DNA from: Paenibacillus sacheonensis
GTDB taxonomy: Bacteria; Bacillota; Bacilli; Paenibacillales; Paenibacillaceae
NCBI RefSeq assembly: GCF_009909195.1
Contig: NZ_JAAAMU010000026.1
Span: 16,870-80,869 of the forward strand
Length of the DNA: 64,000 bases
Direction: 5' to 3'
Shown in pieces: positions 16,520-23,983 of this stretch. How positions within the stretch are numbered: the stretch's first letter is position 1; the number at the start of each line of letters is the position of its first letter. The notes under the pieces were generated by a model that was not told where the DNA came from, searched no databases, and saw only the letters and a list, made by a program, of their open reading frames with translations. The translations under genes and the position numbers were made by a program.

Positions 16520-16831
16520 TTAGATTTGGCCTTGAATCTTATTCTTCAGCGAATCCTTCGACTGCAGACCAACCATTTTGTCGACCGGCTGTCCGTCTTT
16601 GAACAGGATCAGCGTAGGGATGGACATAACGCCGAATTGGGAAGCCAATTCAGGCTCTTCGTCGACGTTGATTTTACCGATGTTCGCCGTGCCGGCAAGC
16701 TCGGTGGAAAGCTCCTCTACGATCGGAAGCTGCATTTTGCAAGGTCCGCACCAAGGGGCCCAGAAGTCTACGAGCGTAACGCCGCTCTCGATGCTCGAAT
16801 TGAAGTTATCTTTCGTCAATACTTGTGCCAT
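16520..16831 (-). CDS. trxA: Thioredoxin
   Basis: 103-residue cytoplasmic disulfide reductase. The active site is WCGPC (Cys28, Cys31) in VDFWAPWCGPCKM, with the cis-proline loop in SIPTLILFKDG. Starting at ATG 16831 (AGAGGA upstream) gives the typical MAQVLTKDNF opening. It is 73 bases downstream of an Rrf2 regulator on the same strand, so the two may share the promoter at 17359-17387. MQLPIVEEL after the active site departs slightly from the usual MIAPVLEE. Confidence 0.95.
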   Translation of the reverse strand: MAQVLTKDNFNSSIESGVTLVDFWAPWCGPCKMQLPIVEELSTELAGTANIGKINVDEEPELASQFGVMSIPTLILFKDGQPVDKMVGLQSKDSLKNKIQGQI

Positions 16832-16904
16832 AACACAATCATCCTCTCTACAAATAAGTTCGAAGCTATGGGAAGGGGACAAACCCGTCTCACCGATAAA
16901 GAAG

Positions 16905-17330
16905 CTAGCACTCCTTGCATTCCTTGATCTGGCCTAGGACATCGGAAATCGTAATTCCGCTGAAGTAGGCCTCCAGCTGCTTCTCCGCCTTGCAGAAAAT
17001 CCCATCCATCACTTCCTGCATGTTGGAGCCGACGACACAATCCATATCCGGATTGCCCGAGCACCAGCTCGGGATAACGGAGCCCTGCGCCATGAGCCGA
17101 TAAATATCGGCCAAATTGACGATCGCCGGGTCCAATGTCAGCCGGTAGCCGCCGCCCGCGCCTTCCCGCGTATCGACATAGCCGCCGCGTTTCAAGCAGC
17201 TCATGACTTTACGGATCCGGGCAGGATTGGTAGAGACGTTCTCGGCGATGGCCTCGCTCGGCGCCATGCGCTCCGGCAAGTAAGCCAAGTAAACTAAACT
17301 GTGGACGGCAATCGTGAATTCGCTGTTCAT
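16905..17330 (-). CDS. Rrf2 family transcriptional regulator, cysteine-rich
   Basis: 141-residue winged-helix protein: FTIAVHSLVYLAYL, SEAIAENVSTNPARIRKVMSCLKRGGYVDTREGAGGGYRL. Cysteines occur at about residue 44 in the DNA-binding region, in WCSGNPDMDCVV (about 94-102), in IFCKAEKQ and in the C-terminal ECKEC. This many cysteines suggests thiol-based or metal sensing rather than certain iron-sulfur binding. ATG 17330. Its own promoter carries a perfect dyad over the -10. Lying directly upstream of trxA, it may couple a thiol signal to thioredoxin expression (inference). Confidence 0.88.
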   Translation of the reverse strand: MNSEFTIAVHSLVYLAYLPERMAPSEAIAENVSTNPARIRKVMSCLKRGGYVDTREGAGGGYRLTLDPAIVNLADIYRLMAQGSVIPSWCSGNPDMDCVVGSNMQEVMDGIFCKAEKQLEAYFSGITISDVLGQIKECKEC

Positions 17331-17352
17331 GGTTTAAGGCACCCCGCTTTGT

Positions 17353-17387
17353 ACTGTAATCATATCAGTTACAGTTGAAGCTGTCAA
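17353..17387 (-). promoter_or_regulatory. Sigma-A promoter with perfect Rrf2-type operator
   Basis: On the minus strand TTGACA (17382-17387) and TATGAT (17359-17364) are 17 bases apart. The dyad ACTGTAA-N9-TTACAGT (17353-17375) covers the -10. It uses the same ACTGT/ACAGT half-site as the other Rrf2-linked promoter at 10234-10281. Confidence 0.75.
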
Positions 17388-17458
17388 CGGCGTTGGCCTT
17401 ATTATTTTGCGAAAAACGTCCCGTTCTTATTCGCGGGTTCTTATGTGCAGGACCGCGG

Positions 17459-18349
17459 TCAGTCCAGCTCGAACAGCTTCAGCTGCTCGGGCTCTTCCTT
17501 GGGCGGCGCCAGCTCGTAGGAGCCTCTCGGGGGCAGCTGGCCGAGCATGGCCATTAACTGCAGGGCATTGTCGGCGGCATCGCCGCCGGAGTTATTGTTG
17601 AACAGCACGCAAACCTCGTCCGACAGCCGCTCGAGCCGCCGCAGCCGTTCGGCCCATTCCGCAAGCTCCCGCTCATCGTACCGGTACAAATACCGGACAT
17701 CGCGCCAATTCGGCTGACCCGCCGACACCCAGCCGTTCGCGTTGCGGCCGTGAAAACGCACGATCGTCAGCGCATCGTCGGCCGCCGCCTCCACGATGGG
17801 AATGCAGCCGTCCCCGACCTGCGGCTCGTCGCAAACGGTATGGATCCAGCCCTCGCGCCGCTCGAAAGCCAGCGTCTTCTCCCGCATCTCGCCGGCAAAC
17901 CAGCTCTGATGGCGGAATTCCAGCCCGCATGGAACATCGCCCATTCGCGCTTTCGCGCTACGCAGGACATCGACGTTCTGGCGCGTGCAATTGAACCAAG
18001 GCGGGTATTGGAACAGCACGGCCATCAGCTTTCCCGCCGCCCGAATCGGCGCGATCGCGTCCAGGAACGCGCGGAACATCGCTTCTTCACCGTCAAACGG
18101 ATGGCCGCCCTTGCCGCCGCGGGCATGGCCGGTCATGCCCTGGTAAGCTTTGATGACGAAACGAAAGCCCTCCGGGGTATCGCTCGCCCATTTCTCCATG
18201 ACTTGCGGCGCTTGGATGGCGTAGAACGTGCTGTCTACCTCTACTACCCGAAACCAATGCGCGTAAACCGGCAGCTTGTTCCGCGAAGCGCCGGCTTCCC
18301 GGTACAGCTCGGAATGGTCCCCCCATCCGCAAAGCCCGATTTCGATCAT
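17459..18349 (-). CDS. DUF72 family protein
   Basis: A 296-residue TIM-barrel-like protein of unknown function (B. subtilis YunF group). Characteristic segments are IEIGLCGWGDHSELYRE at the start, HWFRVVEVDSTFYAIQ, GFRFVIKAYQGMTGH, MAVLFQYPPWFNCT, CGLEFRHQSWF and RFHGRNANGW, and a C-terminal VCVLFNNNSGGDAADNAL. ATG 18349 has AAAGGAGG upstream. No operon partner is clear: the gene upstream is divergent and the Rrf2/trxA pair has its own promoter. Confidence 0.9.
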   Translation of the reverse strand: MIEIGLCGWGDHSELYREAGASRNKLPVYAHWFRVVEVDSTFYAIQAPQVMEKWASDTPEGFRFVIKAYQGMTGHARGGKGGHPFDGEEAMFRAFLDAIAPIRAAGKLMAVLFQYPPWFNCTRQNVDVLRSAKARMGDVPCGLEFRHQSWFAGEMREKTLAFERREGWIHTVCDEPQVGDGCIPIVEAAADDALTIVRFHGRNANGWVSAGQPNWRDVRYLYRYDERELAEWAERLRRLERLSDEVCVLFNNNSGGDAADNALQLMAMLGQLPPRGSYELAPPKEEPEQLKLFELD

Positions 18350-18662
18350 AGCCGCCTGCCTCCTTTCGGATGCTTGTCCGCCCCTTCAGGAACGATTCCC
18401 GAATAATCACAGTGTACCGTTCATCGTTTAGGTAAATCAAACTTCCCGCCCCCCGTCTCTCAGCCGAATGCAGCGCTTTTCCGGAGCGGTACTTCGCTGG
18501 CGACTTGTTTCGGGACGCAGGTTATCGAACCCTTGATTGATTGCCCAATCTGCATTAGCATGGGGATAGGTCAATTAATGCGTACGTTGGCTGCTGCCAT
18601 TCAAGCCGCCCGATTCGGGGCGGATCCACAAAATACACTCAGGGAAAGGTTGTCGTGATCAG

Positions 18663-19292
18663 ATGCATATAGACCTCTATTCCGATATCGCTTGTCCATG
18701 GTGCCGAATCGGGAAACAGAACCTTGCCCGCGCTCTGCAGTTATGGGCCGAGCAAAACGACGAACCCGTTACCGTTGCTTATCATGCGTACCAATTGGAT
18801 CCCGAATTGCCGGAAGAAGGTCAAGCGTTCGACGAAGCGATGATCAGAAAAATGGGCGGCGCGGATTCCATGAAGCGCGTCGTCGAGCATGTAACGGGCG
18901 CAGGCGCGGCGGTCGGGCTGACGTTCCGGTTCGACCGGGTCGGCAAGATGCCCAACACGCGGCTGGCGCACCGCTTCGTGGCTCTCCTTCCCGAAGAGAA
19001 GAAAGAAGAAGCCGTCGAAGCCTTGTTCAAATCGTACTTCGAAGACGGCGGGGACGTGACGCAGATGACGGAAATCTTGGCCGTCGCGGAACAAATCGGG
19101 GTGTATGCGCCCGATCTGCAGGAACGCTTGGAACGGGGCGAGGGCGAAGACGCCGTCGAGGCTGCCTTGAGGCGCGGGCGCCAAATCGGCGTGCAGGGCG
19201 TGCCGTTCTTCGTGTTCAATAACCGCTACGCGCTGTCCGGCGCGTATCCCGCGGAAGAGCTGTTCGGTCTGATGGGCGGCGCCAGGGTCTAA
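18663..19292 (+). CDS. DsbA family protein, FrnE-like
   Basis: 209-residue thioredoxin-fold protein without a signal peptide. The redox motif CPWC is at residues 11-14 in YSDIACPWCRIGKQNL, followed by the inserted helical domain and the cis-proline region QGVPFFVFNNRYALSGAYP. This is the layout of FrnE / 2-hydroxychromene isomerase-like cytoplasmic DsbA proteins. The ribosome site before ATG 18663 is weak (GGGAAAGG about 15 bases upstream). A bidirectional terminator follows the gene. The substrate is unknown. Confidence 0.88.
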   Translation: MHIDLYSDIACPWCRIGKQNLARALQLWAEQNDEPVTVAYHAYQLDPELPEEGQAFDEAMIRKMGGADSMKRVVEHVTGAGAAVGLTFRFDRVGKMPNTRLAHRFVALLPEEKKEEAVEALFKSYFEDGGDVTQMTEILAVAEQIGVYAPDLQERLERGEGEDAVEAALRRGRQIGVQGVPFFVFNNRYALSGAYPAEELFGLMGGARV

Positions 19293-19323
19293 ATACATGC
19301 ATGATGCGCGCCTGTTAACGCGC

Positions 19324-19368
19324 AAAAAACGTCCGGAATCGGCTGCTGCCGACTTCGGACGTTTTTTT
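19324..19368. terminator. Bidirectional terminator between convergent genes
   Basis: AAAAAACGTCCG pairs with CGGACGTTTTTTT, with inner CGGC/GCCG helix and TGCT loop. It serves both the DsbA-like gene (plus) and the YjgB-like gene (minus). Confidence 0.85.
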
Positions 19369-19382
19369 ATGCGGTGCACGCT

Positions 19383-19997
19383 TTATTTGGCAGCTTTTGC
19401 CGCGTAGACGTTGATATGATCGATATGCGCCACTTTTCCCTTAGCGACCGTGCTCGGACCGACGAATTTCAGCTCATAGGCTGCCGCCGGATGGTACACG
19501 TAGATTTTATCCGTGCCGTTGAAGCGAACTTCCTTCGGCATGCCGAGCGTCTGGATAACGGAAGTGAAGGTCAACGACTTGATGCCTACCGACTGATCGA
19601 CGGATTCGCCGAAGTTGCGGAGATCGTAGATGATTCCGGATGCATTGACGCCGAAGGCGAAGGCGCCTTTGCCCATGCCGAAGTTGTACCCTTCGTAGTG
19701 GTTGCCTTTTCCGGCGCCCGTATCCGGTTCGCCCCATTTATAATGAACGGCGGAGATCGGCGTTTTGCCCGCGATGGCGTTCAGCCCCGGAATCTTGCCT
19801 TGTTTGGCGAGCGAGTAGATGGTCTTGATATAGGCGCTGCCTTTTTGCGCGCTCAGGCTGGCCGCGGTCGTTGATGCGGTCGCGCTCGCTGCATGGGCTT
19901 GCGGATGCGGAACGAATGCGGCGGAACCCGCAACGATGACGCCGGCCAGGGCCAGCTTGCTCCATAGTTTCAGGGACGATTGATTGGTGCTCTTCAT
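19383..19997 (-). CDS. YjgB / DUF4309 family secreted protein
   Basis: 204-residue exported protein. An N-terminal signal peptide (KLWSKLALAGVIVAGSAAFVPHPQAHA) with a likely AHA-A cleavage site is followed by an Ala/Ser/Thr linker. The conserved domain shows IYSLAKQGKIPGL, HYKWGEPDT and GYNFGMGKGAFAFGVNASGIIYDLRNFG. Function unknown; in B. subtilis yjgB is a general-stress gene. ATG 19997 has AGAGGAG eight bases upstream, better than the GTG nine bases earlier. The upstream region carries three GTTACT direct repeats. Confidence 0.85.
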   Translation of the reverse strand: MKSTNQSSLKLWSKLALAGVIVAGSAAFVPHPQAHAASATASTTAASLSAQKGSAYIKTIYSLAKQGKIPGLNAIAGKTPISAVHYKWGEPDTGAGKGNHYEGYNFGMGKGAFAFGVNASGIIYDLRNFGESVDQSVGIKSLTFTSVIQTLGMPKEVRFNGTDKIYVYHPAAAYELKFVGPSTVAKGKVAHIDHINVYAAKAAK

Positions 19998-20095
19998 GAT
20001 GCACACTCCTCTTCAGTGTATGTTTGCGCCTAGGGACGACGGCTTGACTGTTTTTCTCTACACCCTCATATTACCCACTCTGCCCAGCGGTTCCG

Positions 20096-20138
20096 TTACA
20101 AAAAAGTAACGAAATAGCTACAATAAAGTAACAAGTAA
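20096..20138 (-). promoter_or_regulatory. Three GTTACT direct repeats upstream of the YjgB-like gene
   Basis: On the minus strand GTTACTT occurs twice head-to-tail (7-base step) and again 22 bases further on. The last copy runs into GTAAC to form GTTAC-N6-GTAAC. Tandem sites a helical turn or two apart are typical of response-regulator binding, but no regulator is identified. Confidence 0.4.
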
Positions 20139-20255
20139 CAATAGGAAAGTAAGCACGCAATCGCCCCATTGGCCGCAGCCGCGGAGAAGCGTTCGCGCGA
20201 AATGCCGCCGGCGCAGACCGGGAATCGATAGGAAAACACGAAAAAGACGGCCTGC

Positions 20256-20579
20256 TCAATGCACGCCGCCTACGAATTTCAGCCCTGCTGCGCCGATAAT
20301 AATCATCGCGATAAAGACCAGTTTTCGTTTGTCCCTCGATTCGCCGAACACCAGCATCCCTAGAATGACGCTGCCGACGGAACCGATTCCCGTCCAGATC
20401 GCATAGGCCGTACTGATGGGTATGTCCTGCAGCGACCGCGATAAGCAGTAGAAGCTGACAAACCCCGAACCCAGCGCGAGCAGCGTGCCCTTCCAATTCT
20501 TAAAGCCGTTCGACAGCTTGATTCCCGTGACGCCCCCGACCTCCCCGAGTCCGGAAAGCAGCAAAAATAACCATGCCAC
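20256..20579 (-). CDS. Small multidrug resistance family protein, subunit 1
   Basis: 107-residue, four-helix membrane protein of the SMR family. The conserved glutamate in helix 1 (LSGLGEVGGV, about residue 13), helix 3 ISTAYAIWTGIGSVGSVILGMLVFGES and a short C-terminus are visible. The next gene upstream encodes a second, divergent SMR, so the pair probably forms a heterodimeric exporter like YkkCD or the paired guanidinium exporters. Substrate is not determined; SugE/Gdx-type guanidinium export is possible. Confidence 0.9.
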   Translation of the reverse strand: MAWLFLLLSGLGEVGGVTGIKLSNGFKNWKGTLLALGSGFVSFYCLSRSLQDIPISTAYAIWTGIGSVGSVILGMLVFGESRDKRKLVFIAMIIIGAAGLKFVGGVH

Positions 20580-20608
20580 GACAGATTCCCCCTTTCATGC
20601 GTTCTCTC

Positions 20609-21010
20609 TTAGTCTACAGAGGATTTCGTCGACTGAACCGTTTGCGCCGATGGAACTGCTTGGGGCGATTGGCTGGAACCTTCTGCCTCATCCCGGCCGG
20701 AAATCACCTTCAGTCCGACGATGCCGCCCACCAGCATGGCGATAAACAGCAGCTTCAATATATTCACGGGCTCGTCGAGCACGACGATGCCCACGATAAC
20801 CGTGCCTACCGTTCCGATCCCCGTGAAGACCGCATAAGCCGTGCCGATCTCGACCCGCTTCATCGCTTTGGCGAAGAACACGAAGCTTACCGCTAGGAGC
20901 GCGATCGTGATCAGACTCGGCAGCCACCGGGTAAAACCCTCGGATTCCTGCAAGCCGTAGGCCCATGCCACTTCCAGGAAGCCCGCAATCAGCAAATACA
21001 ACCATGCCAT
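20609..21010 (-). CDS. Small multidrug resistance family protein, subunit 2
   Basis: 133-residue SMR protein. Glu13 in IAGFLEVAWAYGLQESEG and IGTAYAVFTGIGTVGTVIVGIVVLDEP are conserved. About 25 polar residues extend the C-terminus (EGSSQSPQAVPSAQ), longer than in most SMR proteins. It lies 29 bases upstream of its partner and 16 bases downstream of a TetR gene on the same strand. The set is therefore a regulator-controlled two-subunit exporter. Confidence 0.9.
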   Translation of the reverse strand: MAWLYLLIAGFLEVAWAYGLQESEGFTRWLPSLITIALLAVSFVFFAKAMKRVEIGTAYAVFTGIGTVGTVIVGIVVLDEPVNILKLLFIAMLVGGIVGLKVISGRDEAEGSSQSPQAVPSAQTVQSTKSSVD

Positions 21011-21026
21011 GGCATGTTCATCCTCC

Positions 21027-21620
21027 TTATCCCGCTTGCTCCGAACGAAGCGCGTGCTGCAGCCAGCCCCATAACAGGGTTTGCCGCCGGCGGTACAGCT
21101 CCGTATCGTACAGCTTGTGTTCCACGAGCAGCCCGTCGATGACGGCGTAGAAGAGCGCGAGCAGCCGTTCGACTCGTTCCTCGTTGTCCGCTTCCGTTCC
21201 CGCGCATTCGCGGAGCAGCTTCAACATTGGACCGGTAAACACATCCTCGTATGCGATAAACTCGCTCCGCAGACGCTCCTCCAAATTCCGCGGCGGCATC
21301 AGCATCGTCCGCTTCAGGAACGACTGCCCGTTGGTCAGCCCGTCGAGGTCGGTGAAGAAGCGGAATGCCGCGTAAAAGCGCTCTATAGGCGGCTGATCCT
21401 CCATGTTTTGGAGCAGCAGCGTGAACTTCTCGTGTTCTTCGTGTACCGCATCGTCCAGCAGCGCAAGAAACAGCTGTTCTTTGGACTCGAAATGCGCATA
21501 GATCGAAGGCGTCTTGATGCCGACGGATTTGGCGATCTCCGACAAGGAGACGCCGTCGTAACCCGACTCCGCGAACAGTGTCAGGGCAGCTTGCTTGAGA
21601 CTTTTGGCTGTCATGGACAT
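21027..21620 (-). CDS. TetR family regulator of the SMR pair
   Basis: 197-residue repressor. Its N-terminal helix-turn-helix is SLKQAALTLFAESGYDGVSLSEIAKSVGIKTPSIYAHFESKEQLF; the rest is a ligand-binding helical domain (TetR_C-like, DLDGLTNGQSF and FYAVIDGLLVEHKLY). It is first in the TetR-SMR-SMR operon and an inverted repeat lies just upstream, so it probably represses itself and the pump until a substrate binds. Confidence 0.9.
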   Translation of the reverse strand: MSMTAKSLKQAALTLFAESGYDGVSLSEIAKSVGIKTPSIYAHFESKEQLFLALLDDAVHEEHEKFTLLLQNMEDQPPIERFYAAFRFFTDLDGLTNGQSFLKRTMLMPPRNLEERLRSEFIAYEDVFTGPMLKLLRECAGTEADNEERVERLLALFYAVIDGLLVEHKLYDTELYRRRQTLLWGWLQHALRSEQAG

Positions 21621-21648
21621 GCACTCCTTTTCGGCGCGAAGCGTGTTT

Positions 21649-21668
21649 CCTAACGAACGTTAGTTAAC
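21649..21668 (-). promoter_or_regulatory. Operator-like inverted repeat upstream of the TetR-SMR operon
   Basis: CTAAC-N4-GTTAG with flanking TTAAC lies about 30 bases upstream of the tetR start. Size and position fit a TetR autoregulatory operator. Confidence 0.55.
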
Positions 21669-21709
21669 CTCTGGCTATGATAGCTTGGTACGGGGGTTCT
21701 GTCAAGGGG

Positions 21710-22260
21710 CTTCGGTTTTGCGAATGGGCGCTCCCGTGGTGCTCCGCACCAAAGTCGCTCCCATTCGCAAAACCTGCGCGGCGGGGTAGTGCACAAACCC
21801 TGGGGTCCCCCCTTCTCCCCGTAGGTGCGCTTCGCTTGCACCTTTCACTTCGTAGCTCCGGTTTTGCGATGGGCGCTCTCGTGGTGCTTCGCACCAAAGT
21901 CAGGCTCCGGTTTTGCGATGGGCGCTCTCGTGGTGCTTTGCACCAAAGTCGCTCCCATTCGCAAAACCTCCGCGGCGGGGTAGTAGTGCACAAACCTTGG
22001 GGGTCCCCCCATCTCCCCGTAGGTGCGCTTCGCTTGGCACCTTTTACTTCGGAGCTTCGGTTTCGCCCATGGGCGCTCCCGTGGTGCTTCGCACCAAAGA
22101 TACTCCCATTCGCAAAACCTGCGCGGCGGGGTAATGCGCAACCTTGGGGGCCCCCGCTCCCCTCCATGAGCTGCGCTTTTCACTTCTAGCGTCTGTGTCG
22201 GCGGGGTAGTTCGTAAACACGGGTACTTCTCCCTTCCCCCTACGTGCCGCGCTTGGTGCC
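21710..22260. repeat. Array of about 135-bp dispersed repeat units
   Basis: Three fuller copies and partial ones (21716-21850, 21905-22050, 22055-22180, degenerate to 22260). Each has GCGCTCCCGTGGTGCTTCGC, the palindrome TGGTGC-N3-GCACCA, ACTCCCATTCGCAAAACC, a GCGGCGGGGTAGT word and a CCCCGTAGGTGCGCTTCGC tail. Related copies lie at 16320-16505 in the opposite orientation. No transposase or gene is associated. Confidence 0.85.
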
Positions 22261-22379
22261 TTTTGCCTGCTACATCTTCGCCGCGTTGTAATTGGGTCTC
22301 TGCGCGGCCGTTTCTTTCTTCAATTACGTTCGTATCGGTGCCATGCCCACTGGAAATGGCTGGTTAATTATGTTATTAT

Positions 22380-22395
22380 GTAATTACGTAATTAC
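22380..22395. promoter_or_regulatory. Perfect 16-bp palindrome GTAATTACGTAATTAC
   Basis: Lies 23 bases before the start of the winged-helix/ATPase gene, in an AT-rich patch within GC-rich surroundings. Likely operator, possibly for the encoded regulator itself (inference). Confidence 0.6.
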
Positions 22396-22418
22396 TAATT
22401 AATCGCGAGGTGATGAGA

Positions 22419-23525
22419 ATGAACGACGAACGGAATTTCGGAGCAGAGTTGGATTGGCTGAAGGCGCAGGTCCTGCAGCTGCAGGACCTGATTGGGCGGC
22501 CGCCCGCTGCTCGGGCGGGCAGTGCCGCTCCCTTGGTTGCCGCCGATGAGCAGGCGCCTGCTCAAGGGGCCGTGCATTATGCCGGCACTTTTCGGCAGGA
22601 GAATACCCTGTTGAAGTGGGAGCCCCAGGAGCGCATTGCGGATGAGCTGCTTCGATTCGACAGCGACCGGGCGGCGAAGGTGTTGGCTGCGCTTGGCCAT
22701 AAGCAGCGGCTGGATATCTTGCGTTCGCTGCTCGAGCAGCCGCAGACGGGGACCGCATTGGTCGAGCAGCTGCAGATGGGCACGACCGGACAGTTGTACC
22801 ATCATATCAAGGCGATGGCAGGGGCCGACCTGCTGCGGCAGGAGGAGCGGGGCGGCGCTTATTCCGTTCAGCCCCGGCGCCTGCTTCCGATTCTGCTGCT
22901 CCTGGCGGCCGTGAATGATCTTAGCGATACGAGCGATTATATAGATATGACCGCGGTCAGGGAGCGGGCGGACGACTATTTGGGCTCGGCGATCATACCC
23001 GGCAATTGCGACCCGCATGCTTTGCTGTGGGCGGTGCTCGAGAATGCTCTGATGGAATATGAGGCCGGCTATTGCAGCGACATTGACCTGTTCCTCCACG
23101 ACACGTCCATCACGGTCGCGGATAACGGCCGCGGTATCCCGACCTCGCTCCTCGGCGGAACCGGCACGGAACGCACTTGGCTGCACGCCGTCATGACCGA
23201 CCTGCGGCAGCTGGCCATTCAGGGAGCTGAAGTCGCCGTACCCGGCAGCGCCAAAGGCATCAACATCGCGGTCGTCAACGCCATGTCCACGCAGCTGCAA
23301 GTGGAGGTCCGGCGGGAAGGAAAGATTTCGCGCCAAAGCTACAAGCACGGCATTCCGCAGCACCCCCTGCTCACGATCGGCATGACGGCCGAGACCGGGG
23401 CAAGCGTAACGTTCGAGCCCGATCCGGAGCTATTCGCCGGACGCTTCGATCGCGCGCAGATACAAGCACGCGCGGAGGCGATCCGCGCCGCTTATCCGGC
23501 ACTCCGCATTCATGTCCATGCCTAA
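22419..23525 (+). CDS. ArsR-type winged helix fused to a GyrB-like ATPase domain
   Basis: 368-residue two-domain protein. After a short coiled N-terminus, residues about 80-165 form an ArsR-like winged helix (KVLAALGHKQRLDILRSLLEQP, GTTGQLYHHIKAMAGADLL). The C-terminal half resembles the GHKL ATPase of GyrB: N-box ENALMEYEAG, G1 box DNGRGIP, then VVNAMSTQLQVEVRREGK and GMTAETGASVTFEPDPELF, which parallel the GyrB segment after the ATP lid. The lid motif GGLHGVG is replaced by GSAKGIN. AGGTG lies six bases before ATG 22419. A small-molecule or nucleotide-responsive regulator is likely. ynfA-like follows after 18 bases. Confidence 0.85.
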   Translation: MNDERNFGAELDWLKAQVLQLQDLIGRPPAARAGSAAPLVAADEQAPAQGAVHYAGTFRQENTLLKWEPQERIADELLRFDSDRAAKVLAALGHKQRLDILRSLLEQPQTGTALVEQLQMGTTGQLYHHIKAMAGADLLRQEERGGAYSVQPRRLLPILLLLAAVNDLSDTSDYIDMTAVRERADDYLGSAIIPGNCDPHALLWAVLENALMEYEAGYCSDIDLFLHDTSITVADNGRGIPTSLLGGTGTERTWLHAVMTDLRQLAIQGAEVAVPGSAKGINIAVVNAMSTQLQVEVRREGKISRQSYKHGIPQHPLLTIGMTAETGASVTFEPDPELFAGRFDRAQIQARAEAIRAAYPALRIHVHA

Positions 23526-23543
23526 CCGCCGAAAGGAGCTCCC

Positions 23544-23873
23544 ATGATTATCGCCATCCTGCTCTTCCTGCTTGCCGGCATCGCCGAGATCGGCGGCGGC
23601 TACCTCGTATGGCTTTGGCTCAAAGAGGCCAAACCGCTTTGGTTCGGACTCGTCGGAAGCCTCGTGCTCGTTGCTTACGGCGTTATTCCGACGTTTCAAA
23701 GCTTCCCCTCCTTCGGTCGCGTCTATGCCGCATACGGCGGCGTGTTCATAGTCCTTGCCGTGCTCTGGGGCTGGCTCGTCGACCGCAAAGCACCCGATGC
23801 CTACGATTGGGTCGGCGCGGCGGTTTGCATTGTCGGCGTGTCCATCATGCTATGGGCGCCACGCTCCGCTTAA
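23544..23873 (+). CDS. YnfA / UPF0060 family membrane protein
   Basis: 109-residue protein with four transmembrane segments, distantly like SMR transporters. Typical segments are FLLAGIAEIGGGYLVWLWLKE, the short FGRVYAAYGGVFIVLAVLWGW and DWVGAAVCIVGVSIMLW. GAAAGGAG precedes ATG 23544. It starts 18 bases after the winged-helix/ATPase gene and is presumably co-transcribed. Function in Bacillota is not established; an efflux role has been suggested for the family. Confidence 0.9.
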   Translation: MIIAILLFLLAGIAEIGGGYLVWLWLKEAKPLWFGLVGSLVLVAYGVIPTFQSFPSFGRVYAAYGGVFIVLAVLWGWLVDRKAPDAYDWVGAAVCIVGVSIMLWAPRSA

Positions 23874-23910
23874 CTTAGAAAGATCCGGATTCAGGACCGC
23901 AAACCGAAAT

Positions 23911-23940
23911 AACCCGCGCCATTTCCGGCGCGGGTTCATT
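23911..23940. terminator. Terminator between convergent ynfA-like and ribA genes
   Basis: AACCCGCGCC pairs with GGCGCGGGTT around ATTTCC; T-rich on both outer flanks. Confidence 0.75.
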
Positions 23941-23983
23941 TCAATGCTGCTATTTCTATTCTCATACGACGGCGTTCAAGCTC

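Noticed and set aside
21677..22189. 170-codon frames on both strands in the 21.7-22.2 kb repeat
   Set aside because: Products are repeats of the DNA unit; no start signals.
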